A stretch of 64,000 nucleotides of DNA from JAKZVK01 sp965237575 (GTDB lineage: Bacteria > Acidobacteriota > Terriglobia > Bryobacterales > UBA6623). The notes under the pieces were generated by a model. It was not told the DNA's origin and made no database searches. It saw only the letters and a program-made list of their open reading frames with translations. The translations under genes and the position numbers were made by a program. Positions 9,015-18,116 of the stretch are shown piece after piece (positions within the stretch are counted from its first letter, which is position 1; each line of letters starts with the position of its first letter). Location of the stretch: positions 1,550,001 through 1,614,000 of the forward strand of contig CBDEGI010000004.1 of the NCBI GenBank assembly GCA_965237575.1, read 5' to 3'.

Positions 9015-11396
9015 TTAGGGCACAGGCTCGGTATCCGCAGTCTCCACGTTGCTCTCCGCATCGTAGGTGTACCCGGCGAGGTCCAGACTTCTGACGGTGA
9101 AGCGGAAAACGTTGCCCGATGACGCTTTCTCGTTCGATGAGTTGGTCGTAATGAACTCGCCGCGGCATCGACCGCGACTGCGCGGGAAGCACCGCGGGCG
9201 ATACGACAACCTATACCGAACTGTCAGGCGGGGACGCTGCGAAGCCGTCGAGTACTCGCTGGACCGGAAATCCAGCCCATCGGTCGTTGACGAGTTGGCG
9301 ATGATCAGGCCGTGATTCGAAGAGGGGGTGTTCGCCCATCCCTGCACCACTGCGATGCCGTCGGCGTTCAGGATCACCTTGTATGAACCCAAAGACCCGG
9401 CCGTCAGGGCGCCGAGGATCGATGAACCCCGGTCGCCGGGCCCCGAGGCTCCCGGGGCCTCCCAAGCATTCCCTGGTGAGTAGACATTCCAGGTGGCCTC
9501 GGTCTCAAACCAATCCCGCTTCATCTCATAGATGTCGTAGACGCCGCCGCTGACGTTGAAGACCTCGATTTCGACCTCGGCCGTGTGGACCGTCGAACCG
9601 AGCGGGATCGACGACAGGTCCCATCGGATCAGCGACGCAAGATCATTTCCGCTGCCAGAGGGGTCATCGCCGTCGGCCAGCAGCGTGGCGGACCGGCCGA
9701 AGTTCGAGGTAGGGGCATTCTGGGAAATGTGAGTGTCGCTCGTACCGTCGTAGCTCGGGTCGGGCGCAATCCCTTCCTGCAGCAACTCGGTTAGGATGTC
9801 GACGTGCCGGAACGGGGCCTTCGAGTTGGGAGCGATCGGATTGAACGACAAGTCGACGACGTTGTCGACCGTCAATGTGTAGATCCTGGTGCGCAGGGGC
9901 GTGACTGTCAAAGTCACGGCGCGCGCGGAGGCATCGAGTGACGCGGTGGTCACCGTGACGCCGTGGTCGATCGCGTAGTTCGCCTCCTCCTCCGCGCTCG
10001 TCTGTTCCACTCGTTCGCTGAAGTTCACGACCACTTCCGTTGACGCCCCTTCCGACTCGACCGAAGAAATCACGGGCGCCGCCGTGTCGGGCCCCTTCAG
10101 GATCGTGAAGTCGTCCAACACGTTCGCGTTATTGTCCAGATACTTCACGTCGAGGCGACCGCCATCGAAGTCCAGCACCAGCGACCCCAGCGCATTAATC
10201 GAAAGGACCATCGCCGGATGATTCAGCGGTCCGCCGCTGATCCTCCCCGACGCTCCTGCCACCGCATACACGGCGCCTTGATGGGGAATGTCCGCGGCGA
10301 ACGTCTTCGTATACGCGCCATCGCCCAGCTCATTCCCATCGCTCGTATTGACCTTCATCGCCTCGGTGAAAGTGCTCGATGCGCCGTAGTGCCCATCGAT
10401 CAGATACGACCGCTCGTAGGAGTGGCTGTGCCCGGTCAGCACCAGATCCACCCCATGCTGCTCCAAAATCGGCAAGGCGTTCTGGCACATGTCGGTCATC
10501 CGGCCATCCGTATCCGAATCATGAGAGCCCTTCGAATAGGGCGGGTGGTGCCAAAACGCGATTAGCCAGGACTTGTCGTTGGCCTGAAGATCGGCTTCCA
10601 ACCACGTCAACATCGCCCCGCTCGTCGAGCGGTCGGTTTCGTACGACTCCAGGCACACGAAATGAATGTTGCCGTAGTCAAACGAGTAATACGCCTCCGT
10701 CCCCGAGGCGACGCCGCCGGCCTCGCCGCTCTTGGGCAGCGCGAAGATGTCGTAGTAGGGCCCGCTCTGGCTCGCTGAGTCCGCCGAGTGCCCGTCGTGA
10801 TTGCCGAGCGTCGGCCACAGGACCGCATTCCGTAGGAACCGCGGATACATATCGAAAACGGCGCCCTGGTACTCAGCGTCCGTGCCGTCCAGGTAAGCAT
10901 TGTCCCCCAACATCAGTAGGAGCTGAGGGTCCTGCGTGCCCGTGAAGTTGACGAACGCATCGCGCACCGCACGAGCGTTCGCGTCAGCCGTCCCCGAGTC
11001 ACCCAGCACCCAGACCCGGGTCTGTTTAGCCGTACCAGCCGTCGGCGATGTCATGAAGAAATAGCCGCTATCACCGCCAGCCAACTCCCCGGCGGCATTG
11101 CCCACTGAATAGTAGTACTGCGTGTCGGCCACAAGCCCATTTACGAGAACCTCATGGTCGGTGAGGGCTCCCCCAACTGACGCTGACTGATTCAGGTTTT
11201 CCTCCTGCGTCCCGTACCGCACAACACTGTCCGTCGCGCGGTCCGTTCGCCACTTGACGACGACGCTGGCGGGCGTGCCGATCTGAAGATACGGCCCGCG
11301 GATCACCGACTGCGCCGGCGCTTGTGAAAAGCCGCCCAACAGCGCATGGAGAAGGAGTAGATAGAAAGAACCGCAAGAGCGATAGAAAAGCTTCAC
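9015..11396 (-). CDS. secreted purple-acid-phosphatase-like metallophosphoesterase with DNRLRE domain
   Basis: A 793-residue multidomain protein. After a signal peptide come: a fibronectin-like purple acid phosphatase N-domain ('RGPYLQIGTPASVVVKW', about residues 30-115); a calcineurin-like phosphoesterase domain (about 125-400) with the full set of metal motifs 'LGDSGTAD', 'LGDNAY', 'GNHDGHS', 'FWHHPPY' and 'TGHSHSYERS'; an SbsA-type Ig-like domain ('VVVNFSERVEQTSAEEEANY'); and a DNRLRE beta-sandwich ('HISQNAPTSNFG ... LIRWDLSSIP'). The GTG at 11396 is preferred because it starts the signal peptide; a TTG at 11468 in the same frame would add 24 polar residues. It is probably exported to hydrolyse phosphate esters. 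Confidence 0.87.
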   Translation of the reverse strand: MKLFYRSCGSFYLLLLHALLGGFSQAPAQSVIRGPYLQIGTPASVVVKWRTDRATDSVVRYGTQEENLNQSASVGGALTDHEVLVNGLVADTQYYYSVGNAAGELAGGDSGYFFMTSPTAGTAKQTRVWVLGDSGTADANARAVRDAFVNFTGTQDPQLLLMLGDNAYLDGTDAEYQGAVFDMYPRFLRNAVLWPTLGNHDGHSADSASQSGPYYDIFALPKSGEAGGVASGTEAYYSFDYGNIHFVCLESYETDRSTSGAMLTWLEADLQANDKSWLIAFWHHPPYSKGSHDSDTDGRMTDMCQNALPILEQHGVDLVLTGHSHSYERSYLIDGHYGASSTFTEAMKVNTSDGNELGDGAYTKTFAADIPHQGAVYAVAGASGRISGGPLNHPAMVLSINALGSLVLDFDGGRLDVKYLDNNANVLDDFTILKGPDTAAPVISSVESEGASTEVVVNFSERVEQTSAEEEANYAIDHGVTVTTASLDASARAVTLTVTPLRTRIYTLTVDNVVDLSFNPIAPNSKAPFRHVDILTELLQEGIAPDPSYDGTSDTHISQNAPTSNFGRSATLLADGDDPSGSGNDLASLIRWDLSSIPLGSTVHTAEVEIEVFNVSGGVYDIYEMKRDWFETEATWNVYSPGNAWEAPGASGPGDRGSSILGALTAGSLGSYKVILNADGIAVVQGWANTPSSNHGLIIANSSTTDGLDFRSSEYSTASQRPRLTVRYRLSYRPRCFPRSRGRCRGEFITTNSSNEKASSGNVFRFTVRSLDLAGYTYDAESNVETADTEPVP

Positions 11397-11654
11397 GGTT
11401 TCAACCCGAGACTTCGGACTCAGACGGCCGGTGGCATGGAAATGCCCTCTCTTTTCGGATTGTATCAACGGTCGCGCGAACAGTCCCTAGGAGAGTGGTC
11501 GTAGTACGTCGTAAGTACCTATCGACCGCCCACAGGTTTTCGGCTGTCCGGATGCAGAACCTGCCCACGGACGCAGGCCCTTATGAATCAAACGATCAGG
11601 GGCAGCTCCCACCCCGGGCGAGCGGCCAACCATCCGCCGCTGCCCACCGCTTGC

Positions 11655-12821
11655 CTACTCGCCCGACCCCGACTCGTCCCCTTCGCGCTTCTCCCAGCCG
11701 GGCTTGAACAATGGAAGGTAATGGTCTTGTTGGTAGGGATACTTCGGCAGCTCTTCCAGCACCAGATCAACCCCCAGCCCCGGGCGGGCGGGGATCTCGA
11801 TATACCCGTCCTTCACTTCCACGGCGTTGGTGATGATCTGCTTCTCCCAGGGCTCGTTGAACTCGTCGAAGATTTCGTGGATCAGGAAGTTGGGGATCGA
11901 GGCGTTCAACTGGACACAGGCCGCCGAGCAGATCGGACCCTGTGCGCTATGGGGGGCGATCATGCCGAAGTGGGCGTCGATCATGTCGGCGATCTTGCGC
12001 GCGGCAAACAGCCCGCCCACCGCCAGGATCTCGGGCTGATAGATGCTCACCACCTCGTGTTTCACCAGCTCGGCGAACTCCTGCTTACTGCTAAGACTCT
12101 CGCCCGTCGCCACCGGGACGGGGCTCTGCCGCGCCACCTCGACCAGCGCGGCGATGTTGGTGTGCGCGACCGGCTCTTCGAACCACATCGGCTTGTAGCG
12201 CTCGATCGCTCGGGCGAAGCGTACCGCCGTCTCGACGTTGAAGCGGTTGTGGACCTCGATCAGCAGATCCACCCGCGGGCCGACGGCTTCGCGCACGGCG
12301 GCGATGATGTCGTGCGACAGCTCGAATTCTTCAAGCGACATCGTGCGCCAGTTCGCGCCGAAAGGGTCGAACTTCATCGCCGTGTAGCCGCGCTCGACCA
12401 CCTTCTTGGCCTTCTCGGCGAAGCTCTCCGGCGTCCGCGGACCGCGGTACCAGCCGTTGGCGTAGGCGCGCAACTTCTCGTGGCAGCGTCCGCCCCACAG
12501 GTTGTAGATGGGCTGACCGGTAGCTTTGCCGATAATGTCCCAGCAGGCGATCTCGATCGACGCCACGGCCGACATGTGGATCTGTCCGCCCTCGGAGTAG
12601 ACGTCGCGCACCATGCGTTGCGAGATGACCTCGACCTGGAAGGGGTCCATGCCGATGATGAACGGCGACAGCTCGTGGACGGCGGCTTCGACGGTCTTAC
12701 CGAAGGCGTTGCAGGTGCCTTCGCCCACGCCGTGAATCCCGTCGTCGGTTTCGACGCGCGTGAAGAGCCAGTTCTTCCAAGGGTTGCCGACCAGGTAGGT
12801 CTTGACGTCAGTGATCTTCAT
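11655..12821 (-). CDS. enolase-superfamily sugar-acid dehydratase (mandelate racemase/galactonate dehydratase-like)
   Basis: A 388-residue enolase-superfamily enzyme, full length for the group. The N-terminal capping domain ('MKITDVKTYLVGNPWKNW') is followed by the barrel with 'GYTAMKFDPFG', the acid metal ligands in 'LIEVHNRFN', 'WFEEPVAH' and 'VATGESL', and a C-terminal catalytic-type His in 'MIAPHSAQGPI'. The 'EVHNRF' and 'PHSAQG' segments fit the mandelate racemase/DgoD dehydratase group, which abstract a proton alpha to a carboxylate. Likely role: dehydration of a sugar acid in the cytoplasm. No kinase or aldolase partner is adjacent, so the exact sugar acid is open. Confidence 0.87.
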   Translation of the reverse strand: MKITDVKTYLVGNPWKNWLFTRVETDDGIHGVGEGTCNAFGKTVEAAVHELSPFIIGMDPFQVEVISQRMVRDVYSEGGQIHMSAVASIEIACWDIIGKATGQPIYNLWGGRCHEKLRAYANGWYRGPRTPESFAEKAKKVVERGYTAMKFDPFGANWRTMSLEEFELSHDIIAAVREAVGPRVDLLIEVHNRFNVETAVRFARAIERYKPMWFEEPVAHTNIAALVEVARQSPVPVATGESLSSKQEFAELVKHEVVSIYQPEILAVGGLFAARKIADMIDAHFGMIAPHSAQGPICSAACVQLNASIPNFLIHEIFDEFNEPWEKQIITNAVEVKDGYIEIPARPGLGVDLVLEELPKYPYQQDHYLPLFKPGWEKREGDESGSGE

Positions 12822-12904
12822 GGCGGGTCCGTCGAGTGCAGGTTAGTAGGCCATTATGCCACCGGTACCCGGGCTCGGCGTGACTCCTCGGCCCGCCACG
12901 ACAG

Positions 12905-12940
12905 AGGCGCGGATCTCGATTTTGAGATCCGCGGCCTTTC
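12905..12940. repeat. palindromic intergenic repeat, family A copy 2
   Basis: Same palindrome as at 381-412, with one loop change (CGATTTTG for CGGTTTTG). It lies a few bases downstream of the epimerase stop codon and could act in 3'-end processing or termination. Confidence 0.75.
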
Positions 12941-12944
12941 GCTC

Positions 12945-13853
12945 CTATCGGCCCAGCACGTTGCGAAGCGCCGCTTCGAGGTCGGGATGTTGAAATGGGT
13001 AGCCACTTGCCAACGTGGCTTGCGGCAGGACTTTCTTACTCGAGAGAAGCTCGGTCGCGAAGCCGCCCATCGCAATCTTCAACGCGAAGGCCGGCGCGGG
13101 CATGAAGGCGGGTCGATGAAGGACGCGGCCGAGCGCGCTGGCAAACTCCTTCTGTCGCACGGGGGCGGGCGCGGTGCCGTTGAAGGCGCCGCTCAGATCA
13201 TGGTCGATCAGATGCAACATCAGCCCGACCAGGTCGTCGCGATGAATCCACGACCACCACTGACGGCCCGAGCCGAGCGGGCCGCCGGCGCCCAGCTTAA
13301 AGGGCAGGAGCATGGCCCCCAGCGCGCCGCCGCCTGGCCCCAGTACGACGCCAATCCGGACTCGCGCGAGGCGGACACCGAGGGGCTCGACTTTGCGAGC
13401 TTCCTCCTCCCAGGCGATCGAGATGTCAGCCAGGAAGTCGTCGCCGGGGGGCGACTGCTCGGTCAGCTCTTCCTCTGCGCGATCGCCGTAGAAGCCGATC
13501 GCACTCGCCGAAACCAAGACCTTGGGTTTCGATTTGGCCTGGGCGATCCCGGCCACCAAGTTTCGCGTGCCGATGACCCGGCTGTAGCGAATGGCGTGTT
13601 TCTTGGCCTCGCTCCATCCGCCGACGACCGTTTCTCCCGCCAGATGAATAACCGCGTCGACGCCGGCCAGCGACTCGGTCGGGGCAGGCTCGTCGCCCGG
13701 GTTCCACGAGTAGGCGGTCTCGATCGCCGACACCTTGCGTTTCGCGGCCTCGGCGTCACGCGAGAGCGCGGCGACGGTATCGCCGCGGCCGTGCAGCGTC
13801 TCGCACAACCGTCGGCCTACAAATCCGGTAGCACCTGTGACGAGGACTTTCAT
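12945..13853 (-). CDS. TIGR01777-family NAD(P)-dependent epimerase
   Basis: A 302-residue extended short-chain dehydrogenase of the SDR39U1/TIGR01777 family (YfcH-like). The Rossmann motif 'VTGATGFVGRRL' is at residues 5-16, and 'VIHLAGE' and 'VLVSASAIGFYG' are the family strands; the YxxxK-like catalytic pattern is the family's modified form. The C-terminal DUF1731-like segment ends 'GYPFQHPDLEAALRNVLG', which closely follows the family consensus. Length is standard. The substrate of this family is not established. It is divergent from the repeat-protein gene at 14119. Confidence 0.9.
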   Translation of the reverse strand: MKVLVTGATGFVGRRLCETLHGRGDTVAALSRDAEAAKRKVSAIETAYSWNPGDEPAPTESLAGVDAVIHLAGETVVGGWSEAKKHAIRYSRVIGTRNLVAGIAQAKSKPKVLVSASAIGFYGDRAEEELTEQSPPGDDFLADISIAWEEEARKVEPLGVRLARVRIGVVLGPGGGALGAMLLPFKLGAGGPLGSGRQWWSWIHRDDLVGLMLHLIDHDLSGAFNGTAPAPVRQKEFASALGRVLHRPAFMPAPAFALKIAMGGFATELLSSKKVLPQATLASGYPFQHPDLEAALRNVLGR

Positions 13854-14118
13854 AGGCTTGGCCGGGACGGGAAACTGGGGGCACTGGCTCGCTGGATCTT
13901 GTTCGATCGATCACGCTCGATCGTTGAGCGCCGCCGCGCGGGTTTCCTCCCCGTGCCCCCAAACCTAGCGCTGCCTGCCGAGCAAAGTCAAACTGTGGTC
14001 TGGCCGGTTGGCGGTTTCGAATGGTTCGAAGACGTCGAATCTTTGACCACTCGCAGACCATGCGAAACCTGGCCGCGTAAGCGCCCGTCTCAGCCTCTAG
14101 AAGAAGGAGAGGTCCTAC

Positions 14119-14730
14119 ATGAAGAGCGTTGTCTACGTCCTAGCTTTGGCCGTGCTGGCCTCTACGCCGGCCTGGGCTCAGAAGGAATCCTCGAAGCAAG
14201 CCGGCGAGTCGGGCGGCGACTTGGTAAGCCATACGAAGACAGTCGGAACGGCAACCGCCAAGGGAAGCAAGGCGGTTGCAACCACCACCGCCAAGGGCGG
14301 CAAGACCGTCGGTCAAGCCACCGCCACCGGCACGAAGGCCGCGGGCACGGCGTCGGTTAGCGGTGTCAAGACGGCCGGCGGGGTGGGGAAGACCGTGGGA
14401 ACCGCAACCGTCAGCGGCAGCAAAACCGCGGGCCGGGCCACTGCCGGCGGCACGAAGACCGCGAGCGCAGCGACGGTCAGCGGAGCCAAGACGCTTGGCA
14501 AGGCAAGCAAGAGCGTAGGGGCGGCAACTGTCGAGGGAAGTAAGACCATCGGCACGGCCACCGCCAAGGGCAGCGTGGAGACCGCCAAGGCATCCAAGAC
14601 CGTCGGCACCACGGCCGCGAACGTCAGCGTCAAGGCGGCCAAGGCCGGCAAGAGTGCCGGGACGGTCGTCGGCAAAGGCGCCAAGGGAACCGGCAAGGCG
14701 ATCACGAAGGGACTAGGGAAAGTACTCTGA
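14119..14730 (+). CDS. exported low-complexity repeat protein (KTxGxAT repeats)
   Basis: A 203-residue protein with a signal peptide ('VVYVLALAVLASTPAWAQ') and a mature part made almost only of K, T, G, A, S and V. A loose repeat of 8-11 residues, pattern K-T-[VAI]-G-x-A-T-[AV]-x-G-[ST]-K, occurs about fourteen times. The mature protein is strongly basic with no aromatic residue, Cys or Pro. A good GGAGAGG ribosome site precedes the ATG. It does not match a family I know; the composition is reminiscent of nucleic-acid- or polyanion-binding tails or of amphipathic late-embryogenesis-type repeats, but this is only an analogy. The frame is real: signal peptide and codon bias fit. Confidence 0.72.
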   Translation: MKSVVYVLALAVLASTPAWAQKESSKQAGESGGDLVSHTKTVGTATAKGSKAVATTTAKGGKTVGQATATGTKAAGTASVSGVKTAGGVGKTVGTATVSGSKTAGRATAGGTKTASAATVSGAKTLGKASKSVGAATVEGSKTIGTATAKGSVETAKASKTVGTTAANVSVKAAKAGKSAGTVVGKGAKGTGKAITKGLGKVL

Positions 14731-14760
14731 CGCCTGACGGCTCCCGCCCGAAACAAGCCC

Positions 14761-14793
14761 AAAAAATAGGGTCCCGGGGAGGCGCCGGGACCC
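14761..14793 (-). terminator. intrinsic terminator after the FecR-domain gene
   Basis: Nine-base stem GGGTCCCGG/CCGGGACCC (14769-14777 with 14785-14793). On the minus strand it is followed by TATTTTTT, a classical terminator about 75 bases after the FecR-like gene stop. It could also stop the converging repeat-protein transcript. Confidence 0.75.
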
Positions 14794-14868
14794 TTCGTCA
14801 ATGCACTCCGCTGTTTCCGCTGAAAGGGAGGCTCGAAACAAGAGAACTTGTGACGTCTCGGCTGAACC

Positions 14869-15570
14869 TTAGTTCGAGGGGCTAGCCGAGCTGCCGGTGA
14901 GCGCCACGCCGGCGATTATACCGGCCGCGGCTGTTGCACCGACCGCGGCCACGAGCGTAATGCTGGCCTGGTGGCTCATGCTGCCAATGGTCCAGCCTTC
15001 TTTGGCGGCGGAGCCCTTGCCCGCGGGCACCGCACCGCCGCCGCTGTCGTCATCGTCGTCATCTTTCTTAGCGGTTTGGCCGTCCCCGCCAGGGCTGCCG
15101 CCGGGCATGGCATACGATCCCGCCGGAACCAGAACCGGGGCGAGGCCCGGCTGGGTGATGAGCGCAGCGCCACGGTGGGCCGCGATGAGCTGCTTGCCGT
15201 CGCGGTTCGCAACCACGACGAGGGCCCGTGGGCCGGGGTCTCTGACCTGGATCTGGGCGTCCCCCAACTGCACGGGAAGGCTGCCGGTGGCGATAACGCC
15301 GTCATGCAGCGTGATCTGGTCCCCCGCAAAAGTCACTTCGGAATTGCCGCGTACCTCGACGCGCCCCACTGTCGGTGACAAGATCAGGGCGGTTCCAGCG
15401 GTATCGGTCTTGATCCGATCCCCGCTGCGGACCGTCGAGCCGCTCGGCAAGGCAACGGTGTTGGTCCACACCGTGCCCGAGGTAATTAGGTTCGCTGTGC
15501 TGCTCGGTTCACCGGCCCACACAGCGGTCGTCAAGCTCAAGATAAACACTGTCAACAAGGTCCAACGCAT
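14869..15570 (-). CDS. FecR-domain secreted protein
   Basis: A 233-residue protein: signal peptide ('WTLLTVFILSLTTAVWAG'), then a FecR-like beta domain (about residues 30-120) with the typical 'LPSGSTVRSGDRIKTDTAG' and 'VEVRGNSEVTF' strands, a linker containing six consecutive Asp after 'TAKK', and a hydrophobic C-terminal helix ('ITLVAAVGATAAAGIIAGVAL') that may anchor it. The ATG at 15570 is preferred over longer frames because AGGAG lies eight bases upstream and the signal peptide begins there. No FecA/FecI pair is adjacent, so this is a stand-alone periplasmic FecR-fold protein, a common type in Acidobacteriota, not the iron-citrate regulator itself. Confidence 0.78.
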   Translation of the reverse strand: MRWTLLTVFILSLTTAVWAGEPSSTANLITSGTVWTNTVALPSGSTVRSGDRIKTDTAGTALILSPTVGRVEVRGNSEVTFAGDQITLHDGVIATGSLPVQLGDAQIQVRDPGPRALVVVANRDGKQLIAAHRGAALITQPGLAPVLVPAGSYAMPGGSPGGDGQTAKKDDDDDDSGGGAVPAGKGSAAKEGWTIGSMSHQASITLVAAVGATAAAGIIAGVALTGSSASPSN

Positions 15571-15658
15571 TCTCGATCTCCTCTTGGTCCGGCTTCGATT
15601 GGCGGGGATGAACGTAGTTGGCTCCCCGATAGTTGTATCGACCCGCTCTTTTTTTCCT

Positions 15659-16915
15659 TTAGTAGGCCGCCGGAACCGGGGCGGAAGAGGGCAAGGGCTT
15701 GCGTCCCGGTTGGCCGGCCCCTCGACCGATACGGACCACCCGCTCGGCGATCGCCTCGGCCGTGTCGTTCGCCAGCCCGGCATAGATCGGCAGACAGAGC
15801 ACGCGAGAACTGATCTGGTCGGTCAGCGGCAGCGGATTACTCTCGGGCCGGTAGAACGTGCGATAGAGCTTCTGCCGGTGAAGCGGCGGGTCGAAGTAGC
15901 GGCGCGTCTCGACGCGGTCCCGCGCCAGGGCGTCTTCGAGCTGGGCCCGCGAAACGCCGAAGCGCTGCTCGTCGATCAGCATGGCGAAGTCTTTGCGGCT
16001 ACTGCGCACGGCGGGGCCGATTCGTTGCAGCGTCAGCCCGTCGACGTCATGGAACTTGCGTTGGTAAACCTCGGCCACTTCGTTGCGGCGCTTGATCCCC
16101 CATTCGACGTAGGCGAGCCCGGCGGTGCCCAGCACGGCCTGGATCTCTGTCATGCGGGCGTTCAGCCCCAAGATCTCGCAGTCGTAGGTCTGGCCCTTGC
16201 CGTAGTTGCGGGCCTGGCGAAGGCGCTGTGCCAGATCGGGGTCATGAGTCACAATCAGCCCGCCCTCGCCGGCAACGAGAGGCTTGGTCGGCGTGAGACT
16301 GAACACGGTGGCGTCACCCCACTCGACGACATTGGTTCCGTCGAGCTGAGAACCGAAGGCGTGGGCGCCGTCGAAGATCAGCCGCAGTCCGTGACGCGCG
16401 GCGATGTCTTTGAGATGCCGCACGGGCGTCGGACATCCGAAGATGTGCACGGCGAGAATGGCCGAAGTGCGTGGAGTGATGGCGGCTTCAATCCGTTCGG
16501 GGTCGATGTTGAACGTCTCCGGATCGCAGTCGACGAACACCGGCTCAAGACCGTTCCACAGCAGACCGTGCCCCGTGGCAAAGAACGTGAAGCTCGGCAG
16601 GATGACCTCGCCGGAGAGCCCCAGCAGGCGCTCCACCAGCATCAACCCCGACGTGCAGCTCGACACGGCGACCGCGTCCGGCGTGCCCAGATACGCGGCG
16701 GCCCGCTGCTCGAACTCCGCAACCGCGGAAGCATTGGTGAGTTGCGACTGCTCGAGCAGGGCACGGATCTGCTCGAGCAAGTCTTCGGTAGGCGGCAGCG
16801 TCGGCGCCGCCAGCGGGACCTTGGTCTCGAACAGAGGCGAGCGGACCGAATCCAGGCCGGATACAACCGGCGTTGGCCTGGGAGCCCTTGGTTGCAGCAC
16901 GGAATCTGAAGTCAT
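15659..16915 (-). CDS. DegT/DnrJ/EryC1/StrS-family aminotransferase
   Basis: A 418-residue PLP-dependent sugar aminotransferase. The fold-type I blocks are present: 'AVSSCTSGLMLVERLL', 'EVILPSFTFFATGH', 'HIFGCP', 'LRLIFDGAHAFGSQ' (the PLP-ring Asp) and 'VFSLTPTKPLVAGEGG' with the Schiff-base Lys near residue 211. The ATG at 16915 follows an AGAGGT site; the frame is open to 16966. Such enzymes make amino-sugar nucleotides for surface glycans. It is followed upstream on the same strand by the FemAB-like gene at 17001 and, divergently, by a GT4 gene, which together suggest a small surface-polysaccharide set. Confidence 0.9.
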   Translation of the reverse strand: MTSDSVLQPRAPRPTPVVSGLDSVRSPLFETKVPLAAPTLPPTEDLLEQIRALLEQSQLTNASAVAEFEQRAAAYLGTPDAVAVSSCTSGLMLVERLLGLSGEVILPSFTFFATGHGLLWNGLEPVFVDCDPETFNIDPERIEAAITPRTSAILAVHIFGCPTPVRHLKDIAARHGLRLIFDGAHAFGSQLDGTNVVEWGDATVFSLTPTKPLVAGEGGLIVTHDPDLAQRLRQARNYGKGQTYDCEILGLNARMTEIQAVLGTAGLAYVEWGIKRRNEVAEVYQRKFHDVDGLTLQRIGPAVRSSRKDFAMLIDEQRFGVSRAQLEDALARDRVETRRYFDPPLHRQKLYRTFYRPESNPLPLTDQISSRVLCLPIYAGLANDTAEAIAERVVRIGRGAGQPGRKPLPSSAPVPAAY

Positions 16916-17000
16916 CACTACCTCTCTTGGCCTCGGATCGGCGCGGGTGGTTGCCGGCCGGCGCATCGGCGCGCGGCGTTCGTTTGTTAGCGCTGGTTCG

Positions 17001-18116
17001 TCAGCCCTTGACGGTCACGGGACGGCGATACGCCGGGAAGAAATCTCCACGGTCGCCGGCAGAGCCCGGCGGGTCCGCTTCATCGCGGCGCCGGCACAGT
17101 TCTTCGTACTCGGCCGGCAGAATCACCGCACTCCAGATGTGAAAGGGATGCGTCCGTTTCGAGAAGCTCGATTTGAACTGGAAAAGACTGTCGCTGTTTC
17201 CGCCCGTCCCCCCGCCCAGGTGAAACGAATGGTTCCCGCGCTGGGCGGCGCGCAGTCGCACTTCGTCGAGCAGGGCCTTGGTGGGCGTCACGTGCCGGAA
17301 CTCTTCATCGCCGGCGCTGAGGTGGTACTGGACGATGCCGTCACACTCGACAAAGATCCCGCCGGCCAGCATCCTTCCGCCGAGTGCGGCGGTCACCAAG
17401 TAGGCTCGCGCCCCCATCCGGTCGAAGAACCGCCGGAAGTAGTGGCGGCCGAAGAAGTAGCTCTCCGCCGCGCCGGCGCGCTGCATGGTTTGGTGGTACA
17501 GATCGATGAAGCGATCCAGTTGGCGGACCTCGACGTCCTCGGTGACGGTGACGCCGGCACGTTTCGCCTTCTTGATGTCGTGGCGAAGCGTCTTGCGATA
17601 AGCGAGCCACGTCGTCTCCGGGTCGCCGGTGAGATCGATCGATACGGTCTCACCCCGCTGCGAGGCGGGGCATTGCGCCGGCAACAGACGGTGGTTCTCG
17701 ATAATCGGATGAAGCCTCGTAAAGGCGGAGACCGCGCGTTGGGACCGCCAGACGTCGAGGACCGCGTCGTGGGCCCTTTGCAGGAACGGCTCGTCGCCGT
17801 CGCATCCCAACCCGAGAGGCCCCGAGTAGCCGTAGACCGAAGTCACGTCGAAGTACGCTTCATGGCCCAACCCCTCTTCGTCCAACCCGTCAATCGGACG
17901 CAGCAGGTACGGCCACAGCAGGCGGCGGCTCTCGCTTTCCTGGTAGACGGCCAGGAACGCCTTGCCCTCACCTTGCTCTTCGGAGAACTGGTGATAGGCG
18001 GCGGTGTGGTAGAAGTCGTGGTCTACGTGGCGCAGTTGCTCCTCCCACCGGCTTGCCTCGTCGGCGGTATGAAGTTCCAGCCGGCCAAGCGTTTCCGATA
18101 CGGCAGTGCTCGCCAC
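17001..18116 (-). CDS. FemAB-like GNAT-fold acyltransferase
   Basis: A 371-residue protein with two GNAT-like halves, of the FemAB/'GNAT family' group found in exopolysaccharide clusters. Typical blocks: 'HVDHDFYHTAAYHQF' near the N-terminus (usual 'DVYFTPEY'-like entry), 'TRLHPII', 'WLAYRKTLRHDIKKAKRAGV' (the basic helix seen in the family) and 'LVTAALGGRMLAGGIFV' with the acyl-binding strand. The GTG at 18116 is used as start. It probably transfers an amino-acyl or acyl group to a sugar in the cytoplasm. It sits 85 bp upstream of the aminotransferase gene on the same strand. Confidence 0.82.
   Translation of the reverse strand: MASTAVSETLGRLELHTADEASRWEEQLRHVDHDFYHTAAYHQFSEEQGEGKAFLAVYQESESRRLLWPYLLRPIDGLDEEGLGHEAYFDVTSVYGYSGPLGLGCDGDEPFLQRAHDAVLDVWRSQRAVSAFTRLHPIIENHRLLPAQCPASQRGETVSIDLTGDPETTWLAYRKTLRHDIKKAKRAGVTVTEDVEVRQLDRFIDLYHQTMQRAGAAESYFFGRHYFRRFFDRMGARAYLVTAALGGRMLAGGIFVECDGIVQYHLSAGDEEFRHVTPTKALLDEVRLRAAQRGNHSFHLGGGTGGNSDSLFQFKSSFSKRTHPFHIWSAVILPAEYEELCRRRDEADPPGSAGDRGDFFPAYRRPVTVKG

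Noticed and set aside
11583..14360. 925-codon open frame on the plus strand
   Set aside because: It is antisense to the enolase-family and epimerase genes, both of which have full family motifs. High GC removes stops from the reverse frame.
15035..15070. CGTCATCGTCGTC repeat as a regulatory tandem
   Set aside because: It encodes the six-Asp run of the FecR-domain protein.
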